Shown: positions 23,458 to 41,490, counted from the first letter of the stretch. The stretch: DNA of 64,000 nt from Siniperca chuatsi (GCF_020085105.1 NC_058044.1:25665206-25729205); one strand, 5' to 3'. Notes: generated by a model from the letters alone, not told the origin. A program made the numbers and translations.

Positions 23458-23977
23458 GCGGTGGTGGAACAATAACAAAGTACATTTACTCAGTTCCTGC
23501 TTAATTACAGCTACTTGAGTGTTTTTATGCTGCTTCTACTGCTCTACAATTGAGAGAGAAATATTGTTCTCTATTCCACTTGACAGTTTTACTTTCAGTT
23601 ACTTTGCTGATTAAGGTTTTCTTATACAAAGCAAATGATCAGCGTATAGAATATGATTCATTATAATAGATTAAACTATACTCATTAGTATATAAAAGAC
23701 AAAATTGGCTCAACATTGACCAAATACACCATTAAAATGCTGATCACAAGATTGTTATAATTCATGCACTAGAATTATAACAATCCAATAATGTAATATG
23801 TATACTAATATAACACACTGGACATTCAGCATCACGAGTACTTTTCTTTTAAAACTTTTTGCTGATCATACTTCTGTATACCTACTTCAATAGAATTTTA
23901 AATGCAGGTATTTTACTTAATGGAGTTTTTATAGTGTGGTATTGTTACATTTACGTAAGGATGTGAGTACTTCCTCA
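23458..23977. mobile_element. hAT-like MITE, decayed
   Basis: It starts GCGGTGGTGGAAC and then AAGTACATTTACTCAGT, and ends near TAAGGATGTGAGTACTTCCT. The same family is complete at 57966-58886 and partly present at 31891-32142. Confidence 0.55.
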
Positions 23978-25635
23978 CTATGGAAAACCTATTTCTTTTA
24001 CTATACAACTCAAGTCATGAGAGACTAAAAGTTCATAAGCAATTTGGATCACAGGAGCAGGATATACCCTGAGTAATCTACTTACGGTAATTAATAGATA
24101 AGCAGCTCCACTCAACAACCACATACCAAAAAAATTTTTTTACATAGGCTAATTCAACTGGCTGGAAGGTGAACTGTGACAGGTAACTGCTCTGCCACAC
24201 CTTTCACCACAAAAGTGTCATGTGTAGATGTGCCAGTAAAGCAATGAATAATTTAAAGGTATGAAATGTTATCAGGTTTCAAATCATGAGAGCATTTTAT
24301 CTAAAAAAACAAACAAACAGACAATCAGTCAAGCAAACAAATAAATACATATTACCAAGCTTCCTGATTGATTTTAATTGCTTTATCATTTATCCAGAAA
24401 AATGCCAACAACAGCTGGTTACATTATAAAAGGCCACCTGTCTTTACTCTTTAAAATCCAGAAGGCTATGAGGCCAATGGCCATACAAAATTATTTCAAA
24501 ACATTTGGTCCTGGCAGCTTATGGTGAGCACTTCTTTTTCTTTTAAAAATGTATTTTTTTTGTTGACATTTTATAGCCTACAAAACATTTTCCTCACAAC
24601 ATCAGCACCTCACGGGTAAATAACCCCTACAGTAAGACTGTAGATATGATTATTGTTGATGCAGTTGCTGTTGTCAGCTGGCTCCTCAGTCAGCTGCAGT
24701 GTCACTTACAAACCTTGGGTACAGGCTCCTTATTATACCAGCCAATGAGCTGGAAGGGCGTGGGCCGACACCCTCCACACCCTCCGGCCACACAGCAGTC
24801 CATAAACGCCATTTTGTGTGTTGTGTTGTAAATTTTATTCACACTCCTGCAAGAAAAACAATATTCTGTGCACAGACAGACAAACTCCCCAAGTGTATTT
24901 AATATAATAATTTATTTACCAGGCAGTCCAAACTTGGTTGCATGCGTTGCACAACTATAGGTCGCACATGCCTCCAGTGTATTTTACCTCACCCGTCATG
25001 GAGGAACAGAGCTCCCATGTTTAACGTTACGTATCTCTGTGACGTTGCACCGGGCGAAATATTATTTAAGCAACTTTTATCGCTCACATCAACGCGGAAA
25101 AGTCATCGGATCTTCAGATAAACCCCCCGATAAGAAAAAGGTACTGTACATCTGGATGCTTAGACTGAACAAAAAAAGTCACTAAATGTTTACATTGTTG
25201 CATGGACAAGTTGATTTAGGGTACTTGAACATTGCTCATAAGGGGACAGCATGCTTGTTTGTTCTGGTAAATGTCAAACATTATAAACATTATAAACAGG
25301 CTACAGGGTTTTTTTTGCATCCAGAAGAGCTGAGAAAACATTTGAGAGAGTATCTAACCCAGTGCCTAATCAATATCCAAACCCCTGTTTTCTGTCCTGC
25401 ATGGAGTGATAATAATAAAAACAAAAAGTGTGTTTATGAGCCTACTAAAAAGCACTTTACATAGATAATTAAGAAAATTGTAATGTGTTATAAACGTGCC
25501 TGATTTTCACTGGTCTGGCAACTCAACCTACCTACATTGTTATATAACAATGTGTCATAAAGTGGGAAATGTGCTTACACTTTGTTTATAGATATTAAAA
25601 ATATTATCTCCTTTTCCTCTATGTTCAGAAAACAC
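23978..25635. other. slc44a2-gcdh divergent spacer and gcdh 5' exon
   Basis: It is mostly AT-rich with no coding signal. A likely non-coding first exon of gcdh ends at 25140 (GATAAGAAAAAG before GTACTGTA), preceded by a GC-richer patch around 24950-25080. The acceptor TGTTCAG just before 25629 would join it to the first coding exon. The two genes are head-to-head about 2 kb apart. Confidence 0.4.
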
Positions 25636-29165
<3,530 letters not shown>

Positions 29166-29571
29166 AGGTTCTCCACCATCTTCTTGAAATGGACTTGATG
29201 TGGATTTGTACTGTATTACCTGTTCATCTGCCCTCTGAGAAACACAGCCTCATTGGGCAAATTTATAAGTGTAGAAACACGAGGTGCACTCAATCTGCCT
29301 CACATTAGGAGCTTTGCCTGGTGGGATAAATCACAAATATCCAATTACATTTATATGTTTTCAGACTAGTGGTGGGAGCCGTATGTTACTGCCTCTGTTC
29401 GGTATCTTTGGTGAATATGTAAGGTCAACCTAACAAACCATTGGGTCCAACTGTGATGACATTTGTACAGTTAAGATGCCTGAAATATATGTCAGGCACT
29501 GACCAGGCATGGTGCATGTAAAGTTGTGGCATTATGAATTGGTTTATTTTGTGATAATTTAATAATATGTG

Positions 29572-29577
29572 AATAAA
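29572..29577 (+). promoter_or_regulatory. gcdh poly(A) signal
   Basis: AATAAA about 400 bases after the gcdh stop codon and before the opposing syce2 3' end. Confidence 0.6.
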
Positions 29578-29848
29578 TGGCTTTGAATGAGTGGGAATAT
29601 GAGTGAGTGTAGCTGAGATTCTGTGTGCCTAATTCAAATTAAATTCTCTTCTGTTGTCATTTTACATTGTTATCATATGTTAGTTACTGTAGGTCTGAAC
29701 AACTGCATGTCTGTGCTGACGCATTTAAGTTTTGGTGAAATACAAAAGTACTATAGACACAATGGGGCATTGTAATACATAACAAATATAAAATGTTAAC
29801 ACCTGAGAGCCAAATACTTTGGTTTATTTTGTTCTTGTTGTAGTTGTA

Positions 29849-29854
29849 TTTATT
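29849..29854 (-). promoter_or_regulatory. syce2 poly(A) signal
   Basis: Reads AATAAA on the minus strand, about 290 bases beyond the syce2 stop. A second AATAAA lies at 29823-29828. Confidence 0.55.
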
Positions 29855-30144
29855 GAATCAACAGATACTGAATGTGAACATAAGTAAAACATGGATTTCA
29901 GCTTTTGTTCTTGACTGGAATCATGAGCTGTAACCTGAACTACTGTCCTAAAAACAAAGACATAGTCAACTGTATATTCTCGGAAAAAGAGGAAGAAGAA
30001 AGAAGGAACCAAAGGAGTAATCTAGACAAAGTCAACTATTCTGAATACTCAATATAATAATAAACAAAAGAACACATTGAGTGATTCAGAATAACACATC
30101 GACTAGTTCAAAATAATACGGGCATCAGAACAATATCTAGTTTA

Positions 30145-31277
30145 TCAGGGTTCTGAGGTCTGGCTGATAGCCAGGGCCTCTCTGAGACCTGCCAGCGCCC
30201 GGCTGGCCTCCAGGAGCTCCTTGTTGAGCTTAGCGCAACTCTCCAGCACCTCTGACAACTCCTGCAGCTTCACCTGCATCTCATTACTGTTCTCTTCGTA
30301 GACCGTGTACATGTGCTCCTTCATCTGCTGGCACATCTCTGTCACCTAGGGAAAAAAATGTGGGGTCGGGGGGAATCAGACCATTGACCAGATGAGAACA
30401 TTTGTGCACAGGGACAGTACAAGATACACAGTAAACAACAGGATATGTGTATCAATCCACAATTCAAGCACGAAGTGCATTCAGGCCAAACATGAAAGCC
30501 ATGAAAGGAGTATCTGGTAAGTCTGTACATGGATGTGGACTAAATCACTATACAGAATAGGACCAGAAGCACGAAATAAGTTTTGTACCTTCTCCACTAA
30601 CTTCCCCTGAAAGCTGTCCATCACTTTCTGGTCACTGGTGCGGCTGTCGTTAATCTTCTCTACCAGATCCTGCACTCTCCTGCTGATGTCATCTATGCTT
30701 GAACTACAATCAATATTGACATATGTGCAGGTTGAATGTGCCTTTAACCTAAATCTTGTTCACTGAGGAACAATAGAGTGTTGTTCATCCTGGGGCAAGT
30801 GGACAGCACTGCTCAGGAAAAAGTAGCTACTACATGAATGGTCACTTCAGTGAATGGATGGGACTGTATAGGTAATTCTGTACCTGGTTTGCTGCTCTTG
30901 AATCTCAGTCATGCTCACGCTTGAGGACTTCCCTCTAGATGAATCATAGTCTGTGTCTTCTGTCTGTATTGCCAAGGACAATGAAAAAACAGCTAAACTC
31001 TTTTGTCACCAGGTATGCAATGGCTGACAGTAAACATTTACTGATTTCACAGATCCAGAAAACCCCCAGTCCCCATAAAAATGTATTTTAATCTTGTGGG
31101 GACGAAATGTTAACTTGGGAAGAAGATATGCTGTCTGAAGTTTTTATTGTAAGGTCTATTGTTCCATTTATTCATCATGACATCCATTTATAAGTTAGTT
31201 ACCATCTGTGAATCTTCATGTCCGCTCTTGGGAGTGGACTGTGAGGTGGATGGTAGGTCCTCAAAGAAAAAATCCAT
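30145..31277 (-). CDS. syce2: Synaptonemal complex central element protein 2
   Basis: Coding exons in order: 31203-31277, 30884-30963, 30589-30703, 30145-30345. Total 471 bases, 156 aa (human 218 aa; the fish protein is shorter at both ends). The core SSIDDISRRVQDLVEKIN, then DSRTSDQKVMDSFQGKL, and the heptad-rich EMQVKLQELSEVLES line up with human SSIDILQKRAQELIENIN and EKLQEF..K. The central part is coiled coil. SYCE2 pairs with TEX12 in the central element that holds homologous chromosomes together in meiosis. Tail-to-tail placement with gcdh matches the human GCDH-SYCE2 arrangement as I remember it, which supports the call. The acceptor of exon 2 was set at AATACAG to keep frame with the ATG exon. 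Confidence 0.86.
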
Positions 31278-31890
31278 TTGGTCAGTTTGACTCTGCAGGG
31301 GCTAAATCGGAATTGGATAAAAAAAGACACACCTGTTAAAAATACACATATAACGTTGGTGAAACAATAGTGTAAATTTATTCGAATACAATGACCTGTT
31401 TCTGAGTATAATGTAAAGTTAGAAAAAGGAAATGGCTCACATTCTCACTTACAGCTAAAGTTACAGACACCTTTAGCTTTAGCTAACCCCTCTTTGCTGT
31501 AAAATGTAACGTTAACATTACGTTTATCTTCACACTCGCAGACCACAGAATAGTTATGTAGTTACAGTATACAGCATGTTGCAAACAAATGCTTATAATG
31601 CTACCAACAAATATATACTTAGCGCGATAGCTATTATTAAGCCTACTGTTTGACAAGTGTAGCTAGTTAGCTATCTGCATTTACTAGCTAGTGAGTAGGA
31701 GTGCTAACGTACTAGCTAGTCAGTGGTTTTCTTTTTATGTTTATGCTGCTAAACTAGCCGAAATCCCGCGACCTGTTTTATATATTTTGTGTTTTAACGT
31801 TATTTTGTTAAACTCATAGACTGTATATAATATATTTATATACAGTAACGTTATGGTTAAAACGAGGACGATGTTTTCTCACCTGGTTAG

Positions 31891-32142
31891 CAGTGGTAGA
31901 AGAAGTAACTTACAGTAGCAACACCGCACTGTAAATACTTAATTACAAGCAAACATCTTGTAATTCAGAAAATATTCATTATACCGCCCTGTACTAGCCC
32001 CTTTAAGAGTGTTATTTTTAAATTTAAACTTTTAATTAATTTCAGGTAGGTGCTAAGTAGCAGAAAATGGAAATACTCAAATAAAGTACAAGTACCTCAA
32101 AATCAGTATTTAGTAAATACACTTAGCTACTTTCCACCAATT
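31891..32142. mobile_element. hAT-like MITE fragment
   Basis: Begins CAGTGGTAGAAGAAGTAAC and ends AAAGTACAAGTACCTCAAAA...TTTCCACCAA. It is a shortened relative of the copy at 57966-58886. Confidence 0.55.
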
Positions 32143-33043
32143 CAACTAATGTAGCACCCATTAAATTTAGAATATTGACAGAAAACCTCATGTATCAGCC
32201 AATGAGAGACTATGAGAAATTATATGACAGTTGTAAATAGAATAGAGACAAATCTGGAAGTGGGGCAGGATTTAGTTTCAGCCTTTCCTGTCAGGAAGTC
32301 TTAAGGATTTTTTTTAATGACATCAAAACAACTAAGAATTAAGCAAAGATTGATTTTACTTTCTGTTTTTTGTGTGTGTATGTATGTGTGTGAGTGGTTA
32401 TAATATGTATGAGCATTATAGGGAAGAAAGCACTCACTCAGATTGTGGTGGATTAAGTAGGCCTAATCTGTGCGGGATGGGATGGGGATGGGATGAGGGG
32501 ACTGATTGATCTGCTGTGATTGGAAGTGTATCTCCCTTCCTCTCTCTCTCTGCCTCTCTGTGTCACCGCCCACAGTCTGGATTATTTCAGCACAGAGGAC
32601 ACAGCACGCAGCAGAGAGGCGCAGAGGCTGTCTGAAATGTCCTGATGTCTGGTGGCAGATGAACTTATGATAACAATGTGATACTAATGAAAGTAATTAA
32701 CTGCTGTGTAGAAACATGTTGGTGAACCGGCACTGCAAAGATCCAAATGTGTTTAATCTGGAAACTGCAAAAACTTGGTCTTGACAGGTGGGTGAATTTA
32801 TTCACTGGCCTTAAGTGTCAGAAATGTAGCCTTTATGTCTTAAAAAGTAAAATGGGTAAGTTCAAAAGGCTATTTGAATATATTTGCATCACACTCTTCC
32901 ATCTGCCTCATATTAAAGGTAATTAATCGATAAGATATTTTATTTCTTACTGTAAGCAGTTTGACTCTGCCTCTCTGCATTTTAGGCAGTGAGACCTCAG
33001 CAAGTGGATAAATCAAACTGGGAACATTTTCAAATTGAATATA

Positions 33044-33052
33044 ATGGAATAA
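33044..33052 (+). promoter_or_regulatory. Two-codon upstream ORF (ATG GAA TAA)
   Basis: This minimal uORF lies 42 bases before, and in the same frame as, the start codon of the membrane protein gene. If this part is in the mature leader, it would reduce or delay initiation at the main ATG. Confidence 0.45.
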
Positions 33053-34158
<1,106 letters not shown>

Positions 34159-37100
34159 GGCAGCGTGAAGGATCCAAGACAGTTATATGGTGCATCTGCT
34201 TTTAACTCCTCGTTTTTCCCTCTCGCTTTGGTTCTTGTCTTTAGGTGAGCTTCTTTAGCAAACACATTTTACCCAAATCTACATTTTAAAGGAAAAGGTT
34301 TAGCACTTTCTGGGAAGATCTCTTGAAAATCAGTAAGTGTCACAAATCCAGCAACATTGTATGACCTGCAGAGACCCTCGAACTATGCACTATGACTTGT
34401 CATATTTTCCACTTCCACTGGAATCATACACAAGCAGCAATCAAGGCAACCCTGGATGCATGGATTTACTTCTGTCGGAGTAACTGATGTGTCTGCTTGA
34501 CCAAGACAGAAACAAACAGGACATTTTCTCAGGATCAGAGCCTGGGACACTGAATGGGACGGCCTTCACTTTTCCCTGTGGATTTGTGCCAAGTTAGCAT
34601 CATGACTATGTACCTTCTCCTGACTCAGTTGTCACATAGGTCCATGCTGTTACATTCATTTTTACCTGATTCGACAAATTTATAATTCGTTCATGTTTGG
34701 CCATGAACAGGGGTGTGTCTTTAACTCCAGCGAACGACAGATCCAGTCTTAAAGCTTCACTGATTCACTGAGTGATTCTCAAATGTATTATTCAGTTTTG
34801 TCTTATTATTCAGTTTCTTTTCAGAATGTCCTGTTTTATGAATACCTGAAGAGGAATAATTAAGAGAGCAGTGTGCACATTACAGTGTTTGTGTTATGTC
34901 AAATGAAGCTGAATACTGGTGTCTACTAAGATAATGTTTGCTAAAACTTGTGTCGCAATCTTAATCTGATGCTAAATATATTTCAGGTCCATAGGAGGAT
35001 CGGCCTAACTTACTAATAGGGTGAAGTGAATTCAATTAGTGGAGGTGACCGCGTTCACATGACTGTGTGCGTAAGATGAGTTCAATATAAAATGGAAGCC
35101 TCAGAAATAGAGTGATCATCTCTACTTATCTGTTTCAACAAAGTAATAATTACTACAATGAATCCAACAATAAAATCCTATTTTATAAGAATCTGGGCAT
35201 TTGTAAGTGAATGGTGTTAAATTGGTAAAATGCAAAGTAGCACAAATGTGACATAAGTACTACATTATAGTCTTAATATTGGTATATGATTCACTGGAGT
35301 CACTGTTAAAATATGATAGTTTGTGTTTAGGATGTAACTGCAGAAGGCATGCAGCTCTCTCTATTTTGCTTGTTCAAAAAACCACAAAAACACACGCACC
35401 GTTTTCAGGGTCCATTTTAAGCCAGATAATGACTAAGATGCAGAAACCCTGGGGTATTAAAAGCTGTGACACCACAAAAACACACACATTGCACGTGCAC
35501 AGTATCAGAACTTTCATTAACTTCTCATTTTCTCTCTGTCTGCGCCCATAGCTAAAAAGTAGATTATTCCACCTTTACTGTCTCTCTCTGGACAAACATC
35601 AAAGTATTAACATTGTCTTTTTTTATATTAGATAATTTTGGGGAACTCTCACTGAGTTAACATTGCTCATTCCATCTGTGAAACCCAGAGTGTCCGTATT
35701 CAATGAGGGGTGGAGATTAGGGAGAGAAGATTAGATGAGCAGCTTAGCCTTTAATACAACATCCTTTTATTACTTTTGAGCCGTGGAGTTAGATAATCGG
35801 GCAGCAGCAGCCAAATCTGGTTGTATGACAGGATTCATCGGCTCTAGGCTGGGGTGTGCAGGGACAGCCAACAATAGCGTGTCAAGAGGGAGGAGTGTCG
35901 AGTGAAGAGTAGAAAGGAAGCGTGGAGCCAGTGATGAATGGGGAAGAGAGAGCTCAGTGCAGCAGAGTGGGTCTGATTTAGGTCCTAAGCAGCATGATTG
36001 ACTTGTGTGTGAGATGTGGGTCTTGAATGATAGCATTGGTGGCCTGGGCAGAGGTCTCTATGTCAGCATTGTTGTTTTACCTGGTGGAATTGGCCAACAG
36101 AGGGGAACAGCAGCTCTGCATTGCCGAGACATCCAACTTATTGCATCTAATAGGCAAGAACAACCTGAAGGGAAAACAAATGCACAGAAGTAGAGCTGAA
36201 AGTCAGTGGTATTGCAGTGGAACGAGTTGTTCCGCCAAATGAAAAATGACTTTTTTCACTTCCTTCGTGAGAAATTCAAGCAACAGGTTTAGTTAGAAAA
36301 GGGTGTATCTATACTGTATCGTAGATCAACAGAATTATGAAAAGGAGAACCTTTTCCACTTTCAGAGAACTAGCAGCATTTTGAAACTCTATCAGTTGAA
36401 AGGCCGCCTTAATATCTTCATGTGGAGGTCTGGCTACTTGATTAGCCAACTTTTCATTCCATGAAATACATAGATTTAACAATAAATGCCAAAAACAATT
36501 ACATTTTTTATGTTATTTTATTTTAAAATTACAATACACCATTACCTTTACTTACTTAATTTTACCCTGAAAGGCCCTGAAAACCTTTTTTCTCCATCAG
36601 CTTCTTTTTATGAGCGATCTAATCCTTCATGAACACAATTTTCTGTTTGTGATTTAGCAACATTTGAATCAAAATCTGATGACTGTGGAGGCCTTGTTTG
36701 CTCATGTTGCCAGGCAGCTGTCAGTCCAATCAGATCAATTTCATAATTTTAAATTTGATTGTTGAAACAGTTTTCAGGGGCTTTAATATCAATGACACAT
36801 TTTTGAAACGTCTCACCCCTTCTCTCTCTCTCCAATAAATCAAAAGTAAAGTTCCTTTCTCTCCTAAATTAATATCCCATTGGAGTTCTTCTTCCCATTA
36901 GTTCTTAGTTATTTATTTGGTTCTCTGGAAAAAGGTGTGTTTCAAATAAATCAACGCCTGCACCTTTATTTTAGGAAATCAACAAGTCAGACTTTAAATT
37001 TAACTTTTTAGAAATGGCTTTTTCAGTTCTGACTTGAGGGGAGATAGAAGGTTTGCTAATCCTATTTCGTCAGGCAGGAGATCTTAGCGCTCTAAACTCC

Positions 37101-37779
37101 ACACTGACACTGAGGGAAATGCACCGGTGGCACAGGAGCTCTCTGATTGGTGCAAAGGGGTTAGGGCTTAAGGTAAAGCCAATTAAGACTCAAAGAAGTT
37201 TAGAATGTGAGGAGGTGATACACTGGAAGGTTCCAGATCTTGCAGGTTATTAAAACGCGATGCTTGCTTAGGGTTGAGTGCAGGGTTTACAAAGAGGTTA
37301 TAATGAGGTTAAGAGTGGTGTGAAAGATCCTGTATTGTGTCTGTGTTGGTAAATAACGCAAAGCTTTCATTATGAATTAGGTCAAAGCTCAGGACGTAAT
37401 TATGCATATCCTACACTACATTATTGGAATTATAATAGCTCCACGTAGTGTGAGCTGTCTGATTAACAAGCAGAATAAACCCTACATTAACATGGAGTCT
37501 AACTGCTTGTGGAATCAGCCTTTCATTTCTGCTCACCAGCGTCAAGAGACATTTTAGGATTAGCTGTGGAACATGTGAGCGCAGGATTACTGTGCAGCAG
37601 TTGTGGACTTTTGGTGGAAGGTGGGAAAACATAAAACATGTAGCTACATATCAACTGAATGTACACCTGTAACTGAGGGTTTGGCCGCTGCTGAAAAACT
37701 GAGCAACTCAGCAACATTTGAGGAATGTAACATTGATTAACAACATTGATAGCTGAATACGTTAAAGAGGGTTTGGTTC
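34159..37779. other. Gene-poor spacer (3' UTR of the membrane gene, then no visible gene)
   Basis: The first several hundred bases are probably 3' UTR of the membrane-protein gene. Beyond that I see no coding exon, RNA gene or clear repeat. The open frames around 35279, 35770, 36005 and 37053 are short and unlike any family. Confidence 0.4.
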
Positions 37780-37905
37780 CGGCCTGGGCCCTTTGCTGCG
37801 TGTTGTCCCCTCTCGCTCTCTCTCTCCCTCTCCCTCTCCCTCCCCTTTCCTATCTCTTCAGCTGTTCTTATCTAATAAAGGCAAAAGCCCCAAAAAAAAA
37901 AAGGT
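37780..37905 (+). mobile_element. SINE tail with poly(A)
   Basis: A CTCTCC-rich body, then CTTATCTAATAAAGGCAAAAG and an A-run. Same family as the copy at 13845. Confidence 0.5.
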
Positions 37906-38465
37906 CACCTCACGTCTGTCCCATGTCCCATTCTCAGAAACGCCTGGAAGGAATTTCTTCCAATTTGGCACAAATGTCCACTTGGACACAAGAATGAACT
38001 GATTAGAATTTGGTTGTCAAATGTCAAAGGTCACAAACATGTTTTTGGCCATAACTCAAGAATTGATGAATTATGACAAACTTTCACACAGATATTTAAT
38101 GGGATACAGCAATGACGTGATGACATTTTTTAGTGAAAAGGTCAACTTCACTGTGACATCATAATGTCCTGGAAAAACACATATTTGGCCATTATTCAAC
38201 ACTATAACTCAGGAACAGAAGGGGAGATTGTGAACGTATTTCACAGTTGGTCGGACACTGAATAGGCGACTCAAAGGTCAAAGGTCATTGTGACCTCAAA
38301 ATAGGTTTTTAGCCATAATTTAAGAATGAATTGGGTGATTCCAGATTTCACACACATGGTGACTGGGACGACACACTGAGTAAACAGTAACTAGACATGG
38401 ATGTAAACTGCAACTTGACTGATTGGCGGAGGCATACAACCGCAGGGCGGTAATTCTAGTTCTTC
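37906..38465. mobile_element. Teleost DNA repeat (TCAAAGGTCA family)
   Basis: Repeated internal motifs GGTCAAAGGTCATTGTGACC, GGCCATAACTCAAGAATTGA and the end GGCGGAGGCATACAACCGC, then GGGCGGTAATTCTAG. I recall this as a widespread teleost DNA-transposon derivative. It follows directly after the SINE A-run. Confidence 0.55.
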
Positions 38466-39541
38466 TATTTCTCTGGGTTAGTTTCAACATGTGAGCTTGT
38501 TCCTCTTTGTCAGTGCAGTTTGTCTCTGTGTTGTTCATTTTGACCTGTGTTCCTAAAATGTGGGCATAGATACAGTAATTTGGCCTTGTTGGCGCTCTGT
38601 TGTGTTTCCTCGTTGACTTTGAATTGTATGAAAATGCTGATTGTTAGCAGCTACTTTACGATCATAGTTCACATTTAAACCTGCAATAACTTTGAGGGCA
38701 GCGAAAACAAGCTGTGAACACTACACTGACACATCACTTTCTAAACTGATATGGTGAACAGCAAACATTTGCTTATTTACACATCCAGCAGTGACGGAGC
38801 AACATTATCATTCATTTGGAGTCGTGTTTCTGGCCAATGGTCACTCTCTTTTAGCTCTGTTTTTGGTCTCCACCAACAGCTTTAGGAAATATCTGTCTCT
38901 GTAGCTGCTAAATTCTCCACTATGTTCACCAGCTAGTCTCTGTCTGCGACATTCTACCAGAAATGTACATTTCCACTTCTAAAAATCTTGGTGGAAAAAA
39001 GATCTTATTCTTGAATCTGAACTGAATTCAGCAATATTTTCTCAAATAGTCAATTTTATATCATAATTTCATGTGTGACAGGACTGACCGTGGCGTTACA
39101 GGACAGACTTTATGGATTTTGTTGATGCAGAAAAAGTTATGTTTTGTGTTCTTTAAGTTTTGGTAAGCATTCCTACATTAAATTATTATGATTTTAATGT
39201 TAATGATAAGAATATTAGACTAATATGGTAATGTTGAGCCAAGGACATATAATAAGGACCTAATTTATTAGAATATGACTGCCACATGATATATTCCAAA
39301 CATCTTTTTAATTCAGTACACTGATTTCACAAGATTTAAATATAAAAAACATATTTCATTTAACAATTAATTTAATAATTCATTAAAACAGAATTTAACA
39401 ATAACAATTAACAACTAAAATGGCACAAACAGAGACAGGAGTGAAAACAATAACCCGTCTATGGAAATATGACTTCATAATGTATGAAGTACCTTTTAGT
39501 ATGATACAGCAAATTTAATCAATAGACATTTACCTGAAACT

Positions 39542-40279
39542 GTGGTACCACGTCATATTACAGCTCAGTAATAACAGGGTAATACCATCGTAACTCAGGA
39601 TTGCAGAGCGCCATGCATTTGCATCTAAAAGCTACAAATCACACATTTGAAGACAGCGAGGTGAAGATTCTAAGTAGAGAGAAGAGTTGGTTTGAAAGGG
39701 GTGTCAAAGAAGCCATTTTTGTGAAAAAAGAAAACAGAAATGGTGGTCTGAGATTCAATCTGCCCAAAGTTTACCACAGTGTATTAGCACCTCAGTCACA
39801 CCAATCATATGCTAATCAGGTACTTAACAGTGATGAGGGAGGTGCAGCCAGAAAACAATAGGCCTGATTACTGATTACTGGGCCATCTTGGAAACTATTA
39901 GGTCAGTTTCAGGTGAAACTAGGCAGAGTAATCAACAGATACTCAGGTAGACTCCTTCCAGAGGGCAGGGCTTATGTAACACAGAGTAGCTTAAATTTCT
40001 GAGTTCCCGGTCCATTTTGCACAATTGAGAATGACTTCCGGATGGGAGCCGAAACGTCTTGATTCTGAAAACAGTGTCCAGATGACTACGACTGAAACGT
40101 TTTCTACGATAAAACACTCCTGGACGAATGAGGGACTACACCGTCCCAGGGTAATACCATTTTAATATCTACATTATTACACAGTAATAACAGTAATTGC
40201 ATGTAATTTCCTAGGTAAGAGTAGATATTACCATGGTATTAGCCTGTTATTACCAAGCTGTAATATGAAGTGGTACCGT
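39542..40279. mobile_element. Palindromic MITE inside the 2-kb element
   Basis: The ends TGGTACCACGTCATATTACA and (reverse) CGGTACCACTTCATATTACA extend as inverted repeats for about 60 bases once the inner insertion is ignored. Without that insertion it would be only about 160 bases long. Confidence 0.7.
39589..40146 (+). mobile_element. 3' fragment of a Penelope-like retroelement, fossil
   Basis: It is flanked by a 14-base direct repeat CAGGGTAATACCAT (39575-39588 and 40147-40160), the expected target duplication. Its open part contains HLHLKATNHTFEDSEVKIL and WFERGVKEAIFVKKENRN, which I recall from the C-terminal end of GIY-YIG-bearing Penelope-like elements. Only this 0.56-kb tail is present, so it is a truncated copy. 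Confidence 0.5.
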
Positions 40280-41490
40280 GAAGGTACCTTAGGCCCTGGA
40301 TCTGACTCTGGCTGTGGACTTTCTCTTAAGCCTAAATATTTTCTGTTGCTCTTTCCATAATTTGCGCCTATGTCTTTGGTCTCGCTCATTCAACTCGTGA
40401 ATACTTTTCCTTCTTTCCTTTTTCTGCCACTATCTTTCTGAAGATGTTTCTCCTTTCGTCGTGCCCAACATTGCCTTTGTCTCTCAGCTGTACTAACTGG
40501 AGCCATCTAAATTCATAAAGACTGCTGTCTTTATGAATTGAAATAATTACAGTCATCATTACTCAAAGGTAATATAAATGACAATTATATCTATAAATGT
40601 ATTGAGATATCATTCATATGCAACCTCAAAAGCAGCGCTACACAGGCCTGGGTAAAAGAGGGGCCAAGTTCAAAAAAATTGTGCAATGAGCATAAAAAGC
40701 TTCAAATCTACAGTGTAATGTCTATTTATTAAAATAATGTTTTACTATGGCATGTGTTAAATACATATTATATGCAATAAAGATAATAAAAAAGAACAAT
40801 GCCATTAATTTGTAATGCCATGTCACATGACTGTCAGGCCCTGTCACACAGGGATGTTTTTAATAAAGAAAAAAACATCTGAGGACCTAATGAACAACAT
40901 ATTCCTTTACAGAACAACTCACAGAAATGAACCATCGAGTCAGTTTCAGACATATTTGGATTAAATACTTTTTATTCACTGTAACAATTCAAGGACAGAT
41001 AATGTACATTTCTGGTAGAATGTCCCATCTGTGTCTGTCTGCCGTTTAGGTGCTGAGCAAGTTTTTCAGCTTTTTCACTGAAAACAGCTGCCTGCTGCAG
41101 CCGAAAATGACATTATGGTGAGAGTGAACTAAAACAGTAAAGTTGTGGTCTGGACAGCTAAACAATGAACTCGTTATAAAGCTCCGTAAAGCCGAGGGGA
41201 GCTGCAGCTTCAGGTGACAATTCTCTGTAGGTTCATCACTATGAGCGACTCCTTTCACATGGTTTTCATATTGTCATTTGATATGTGGTTATTATAAAAA
41301 TATTGATTTTAGCCCTTTTAATCATGAATTTAAATTGTGTCCTACTTGCTGCAAACCCCTTGGGGCACCCACTGAGGACCCCCGCAGGCGAGAGATCAAC
41401 ACATACATTCAGATTCTAATCATCAGTCTGACCTAATTCTGCAGTAAGTCAGTCAGGGTTATGTGATCTTTACCTGTCCTTTATCCTCAG

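Larger units (their letters stand above)
38948..41024. mobile_element. TIR DNA element inserted in the MITE
   Basis: A perfect 24-base inverted repeat closes both ends (it starts GACATTCTACCAGAAATG). On the minus strand around 40510-40300 it holds a coding relic starting MAPVSTAERQRQCWARRKEK, which recalls Arg/Lys-rich starts of repeated teleost ORFs whose superfamily I cannot name. It contains a further nested MITE. No simple target duplication is evident. Confidence 0.62.
38690..41322. mobile_element. Teleost MITE split by a 2-kb insertion
   Basis: The two flanks (38690-38947 and 41025-41322) together match the uninterrupted copy at 8340-8897: the left flank ends around TTCACCAGCTAGTCTCTG and the right one resumes with TAGGTGCTGAGCAAG. 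The element between them is described separately. Confidence 0.7.
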
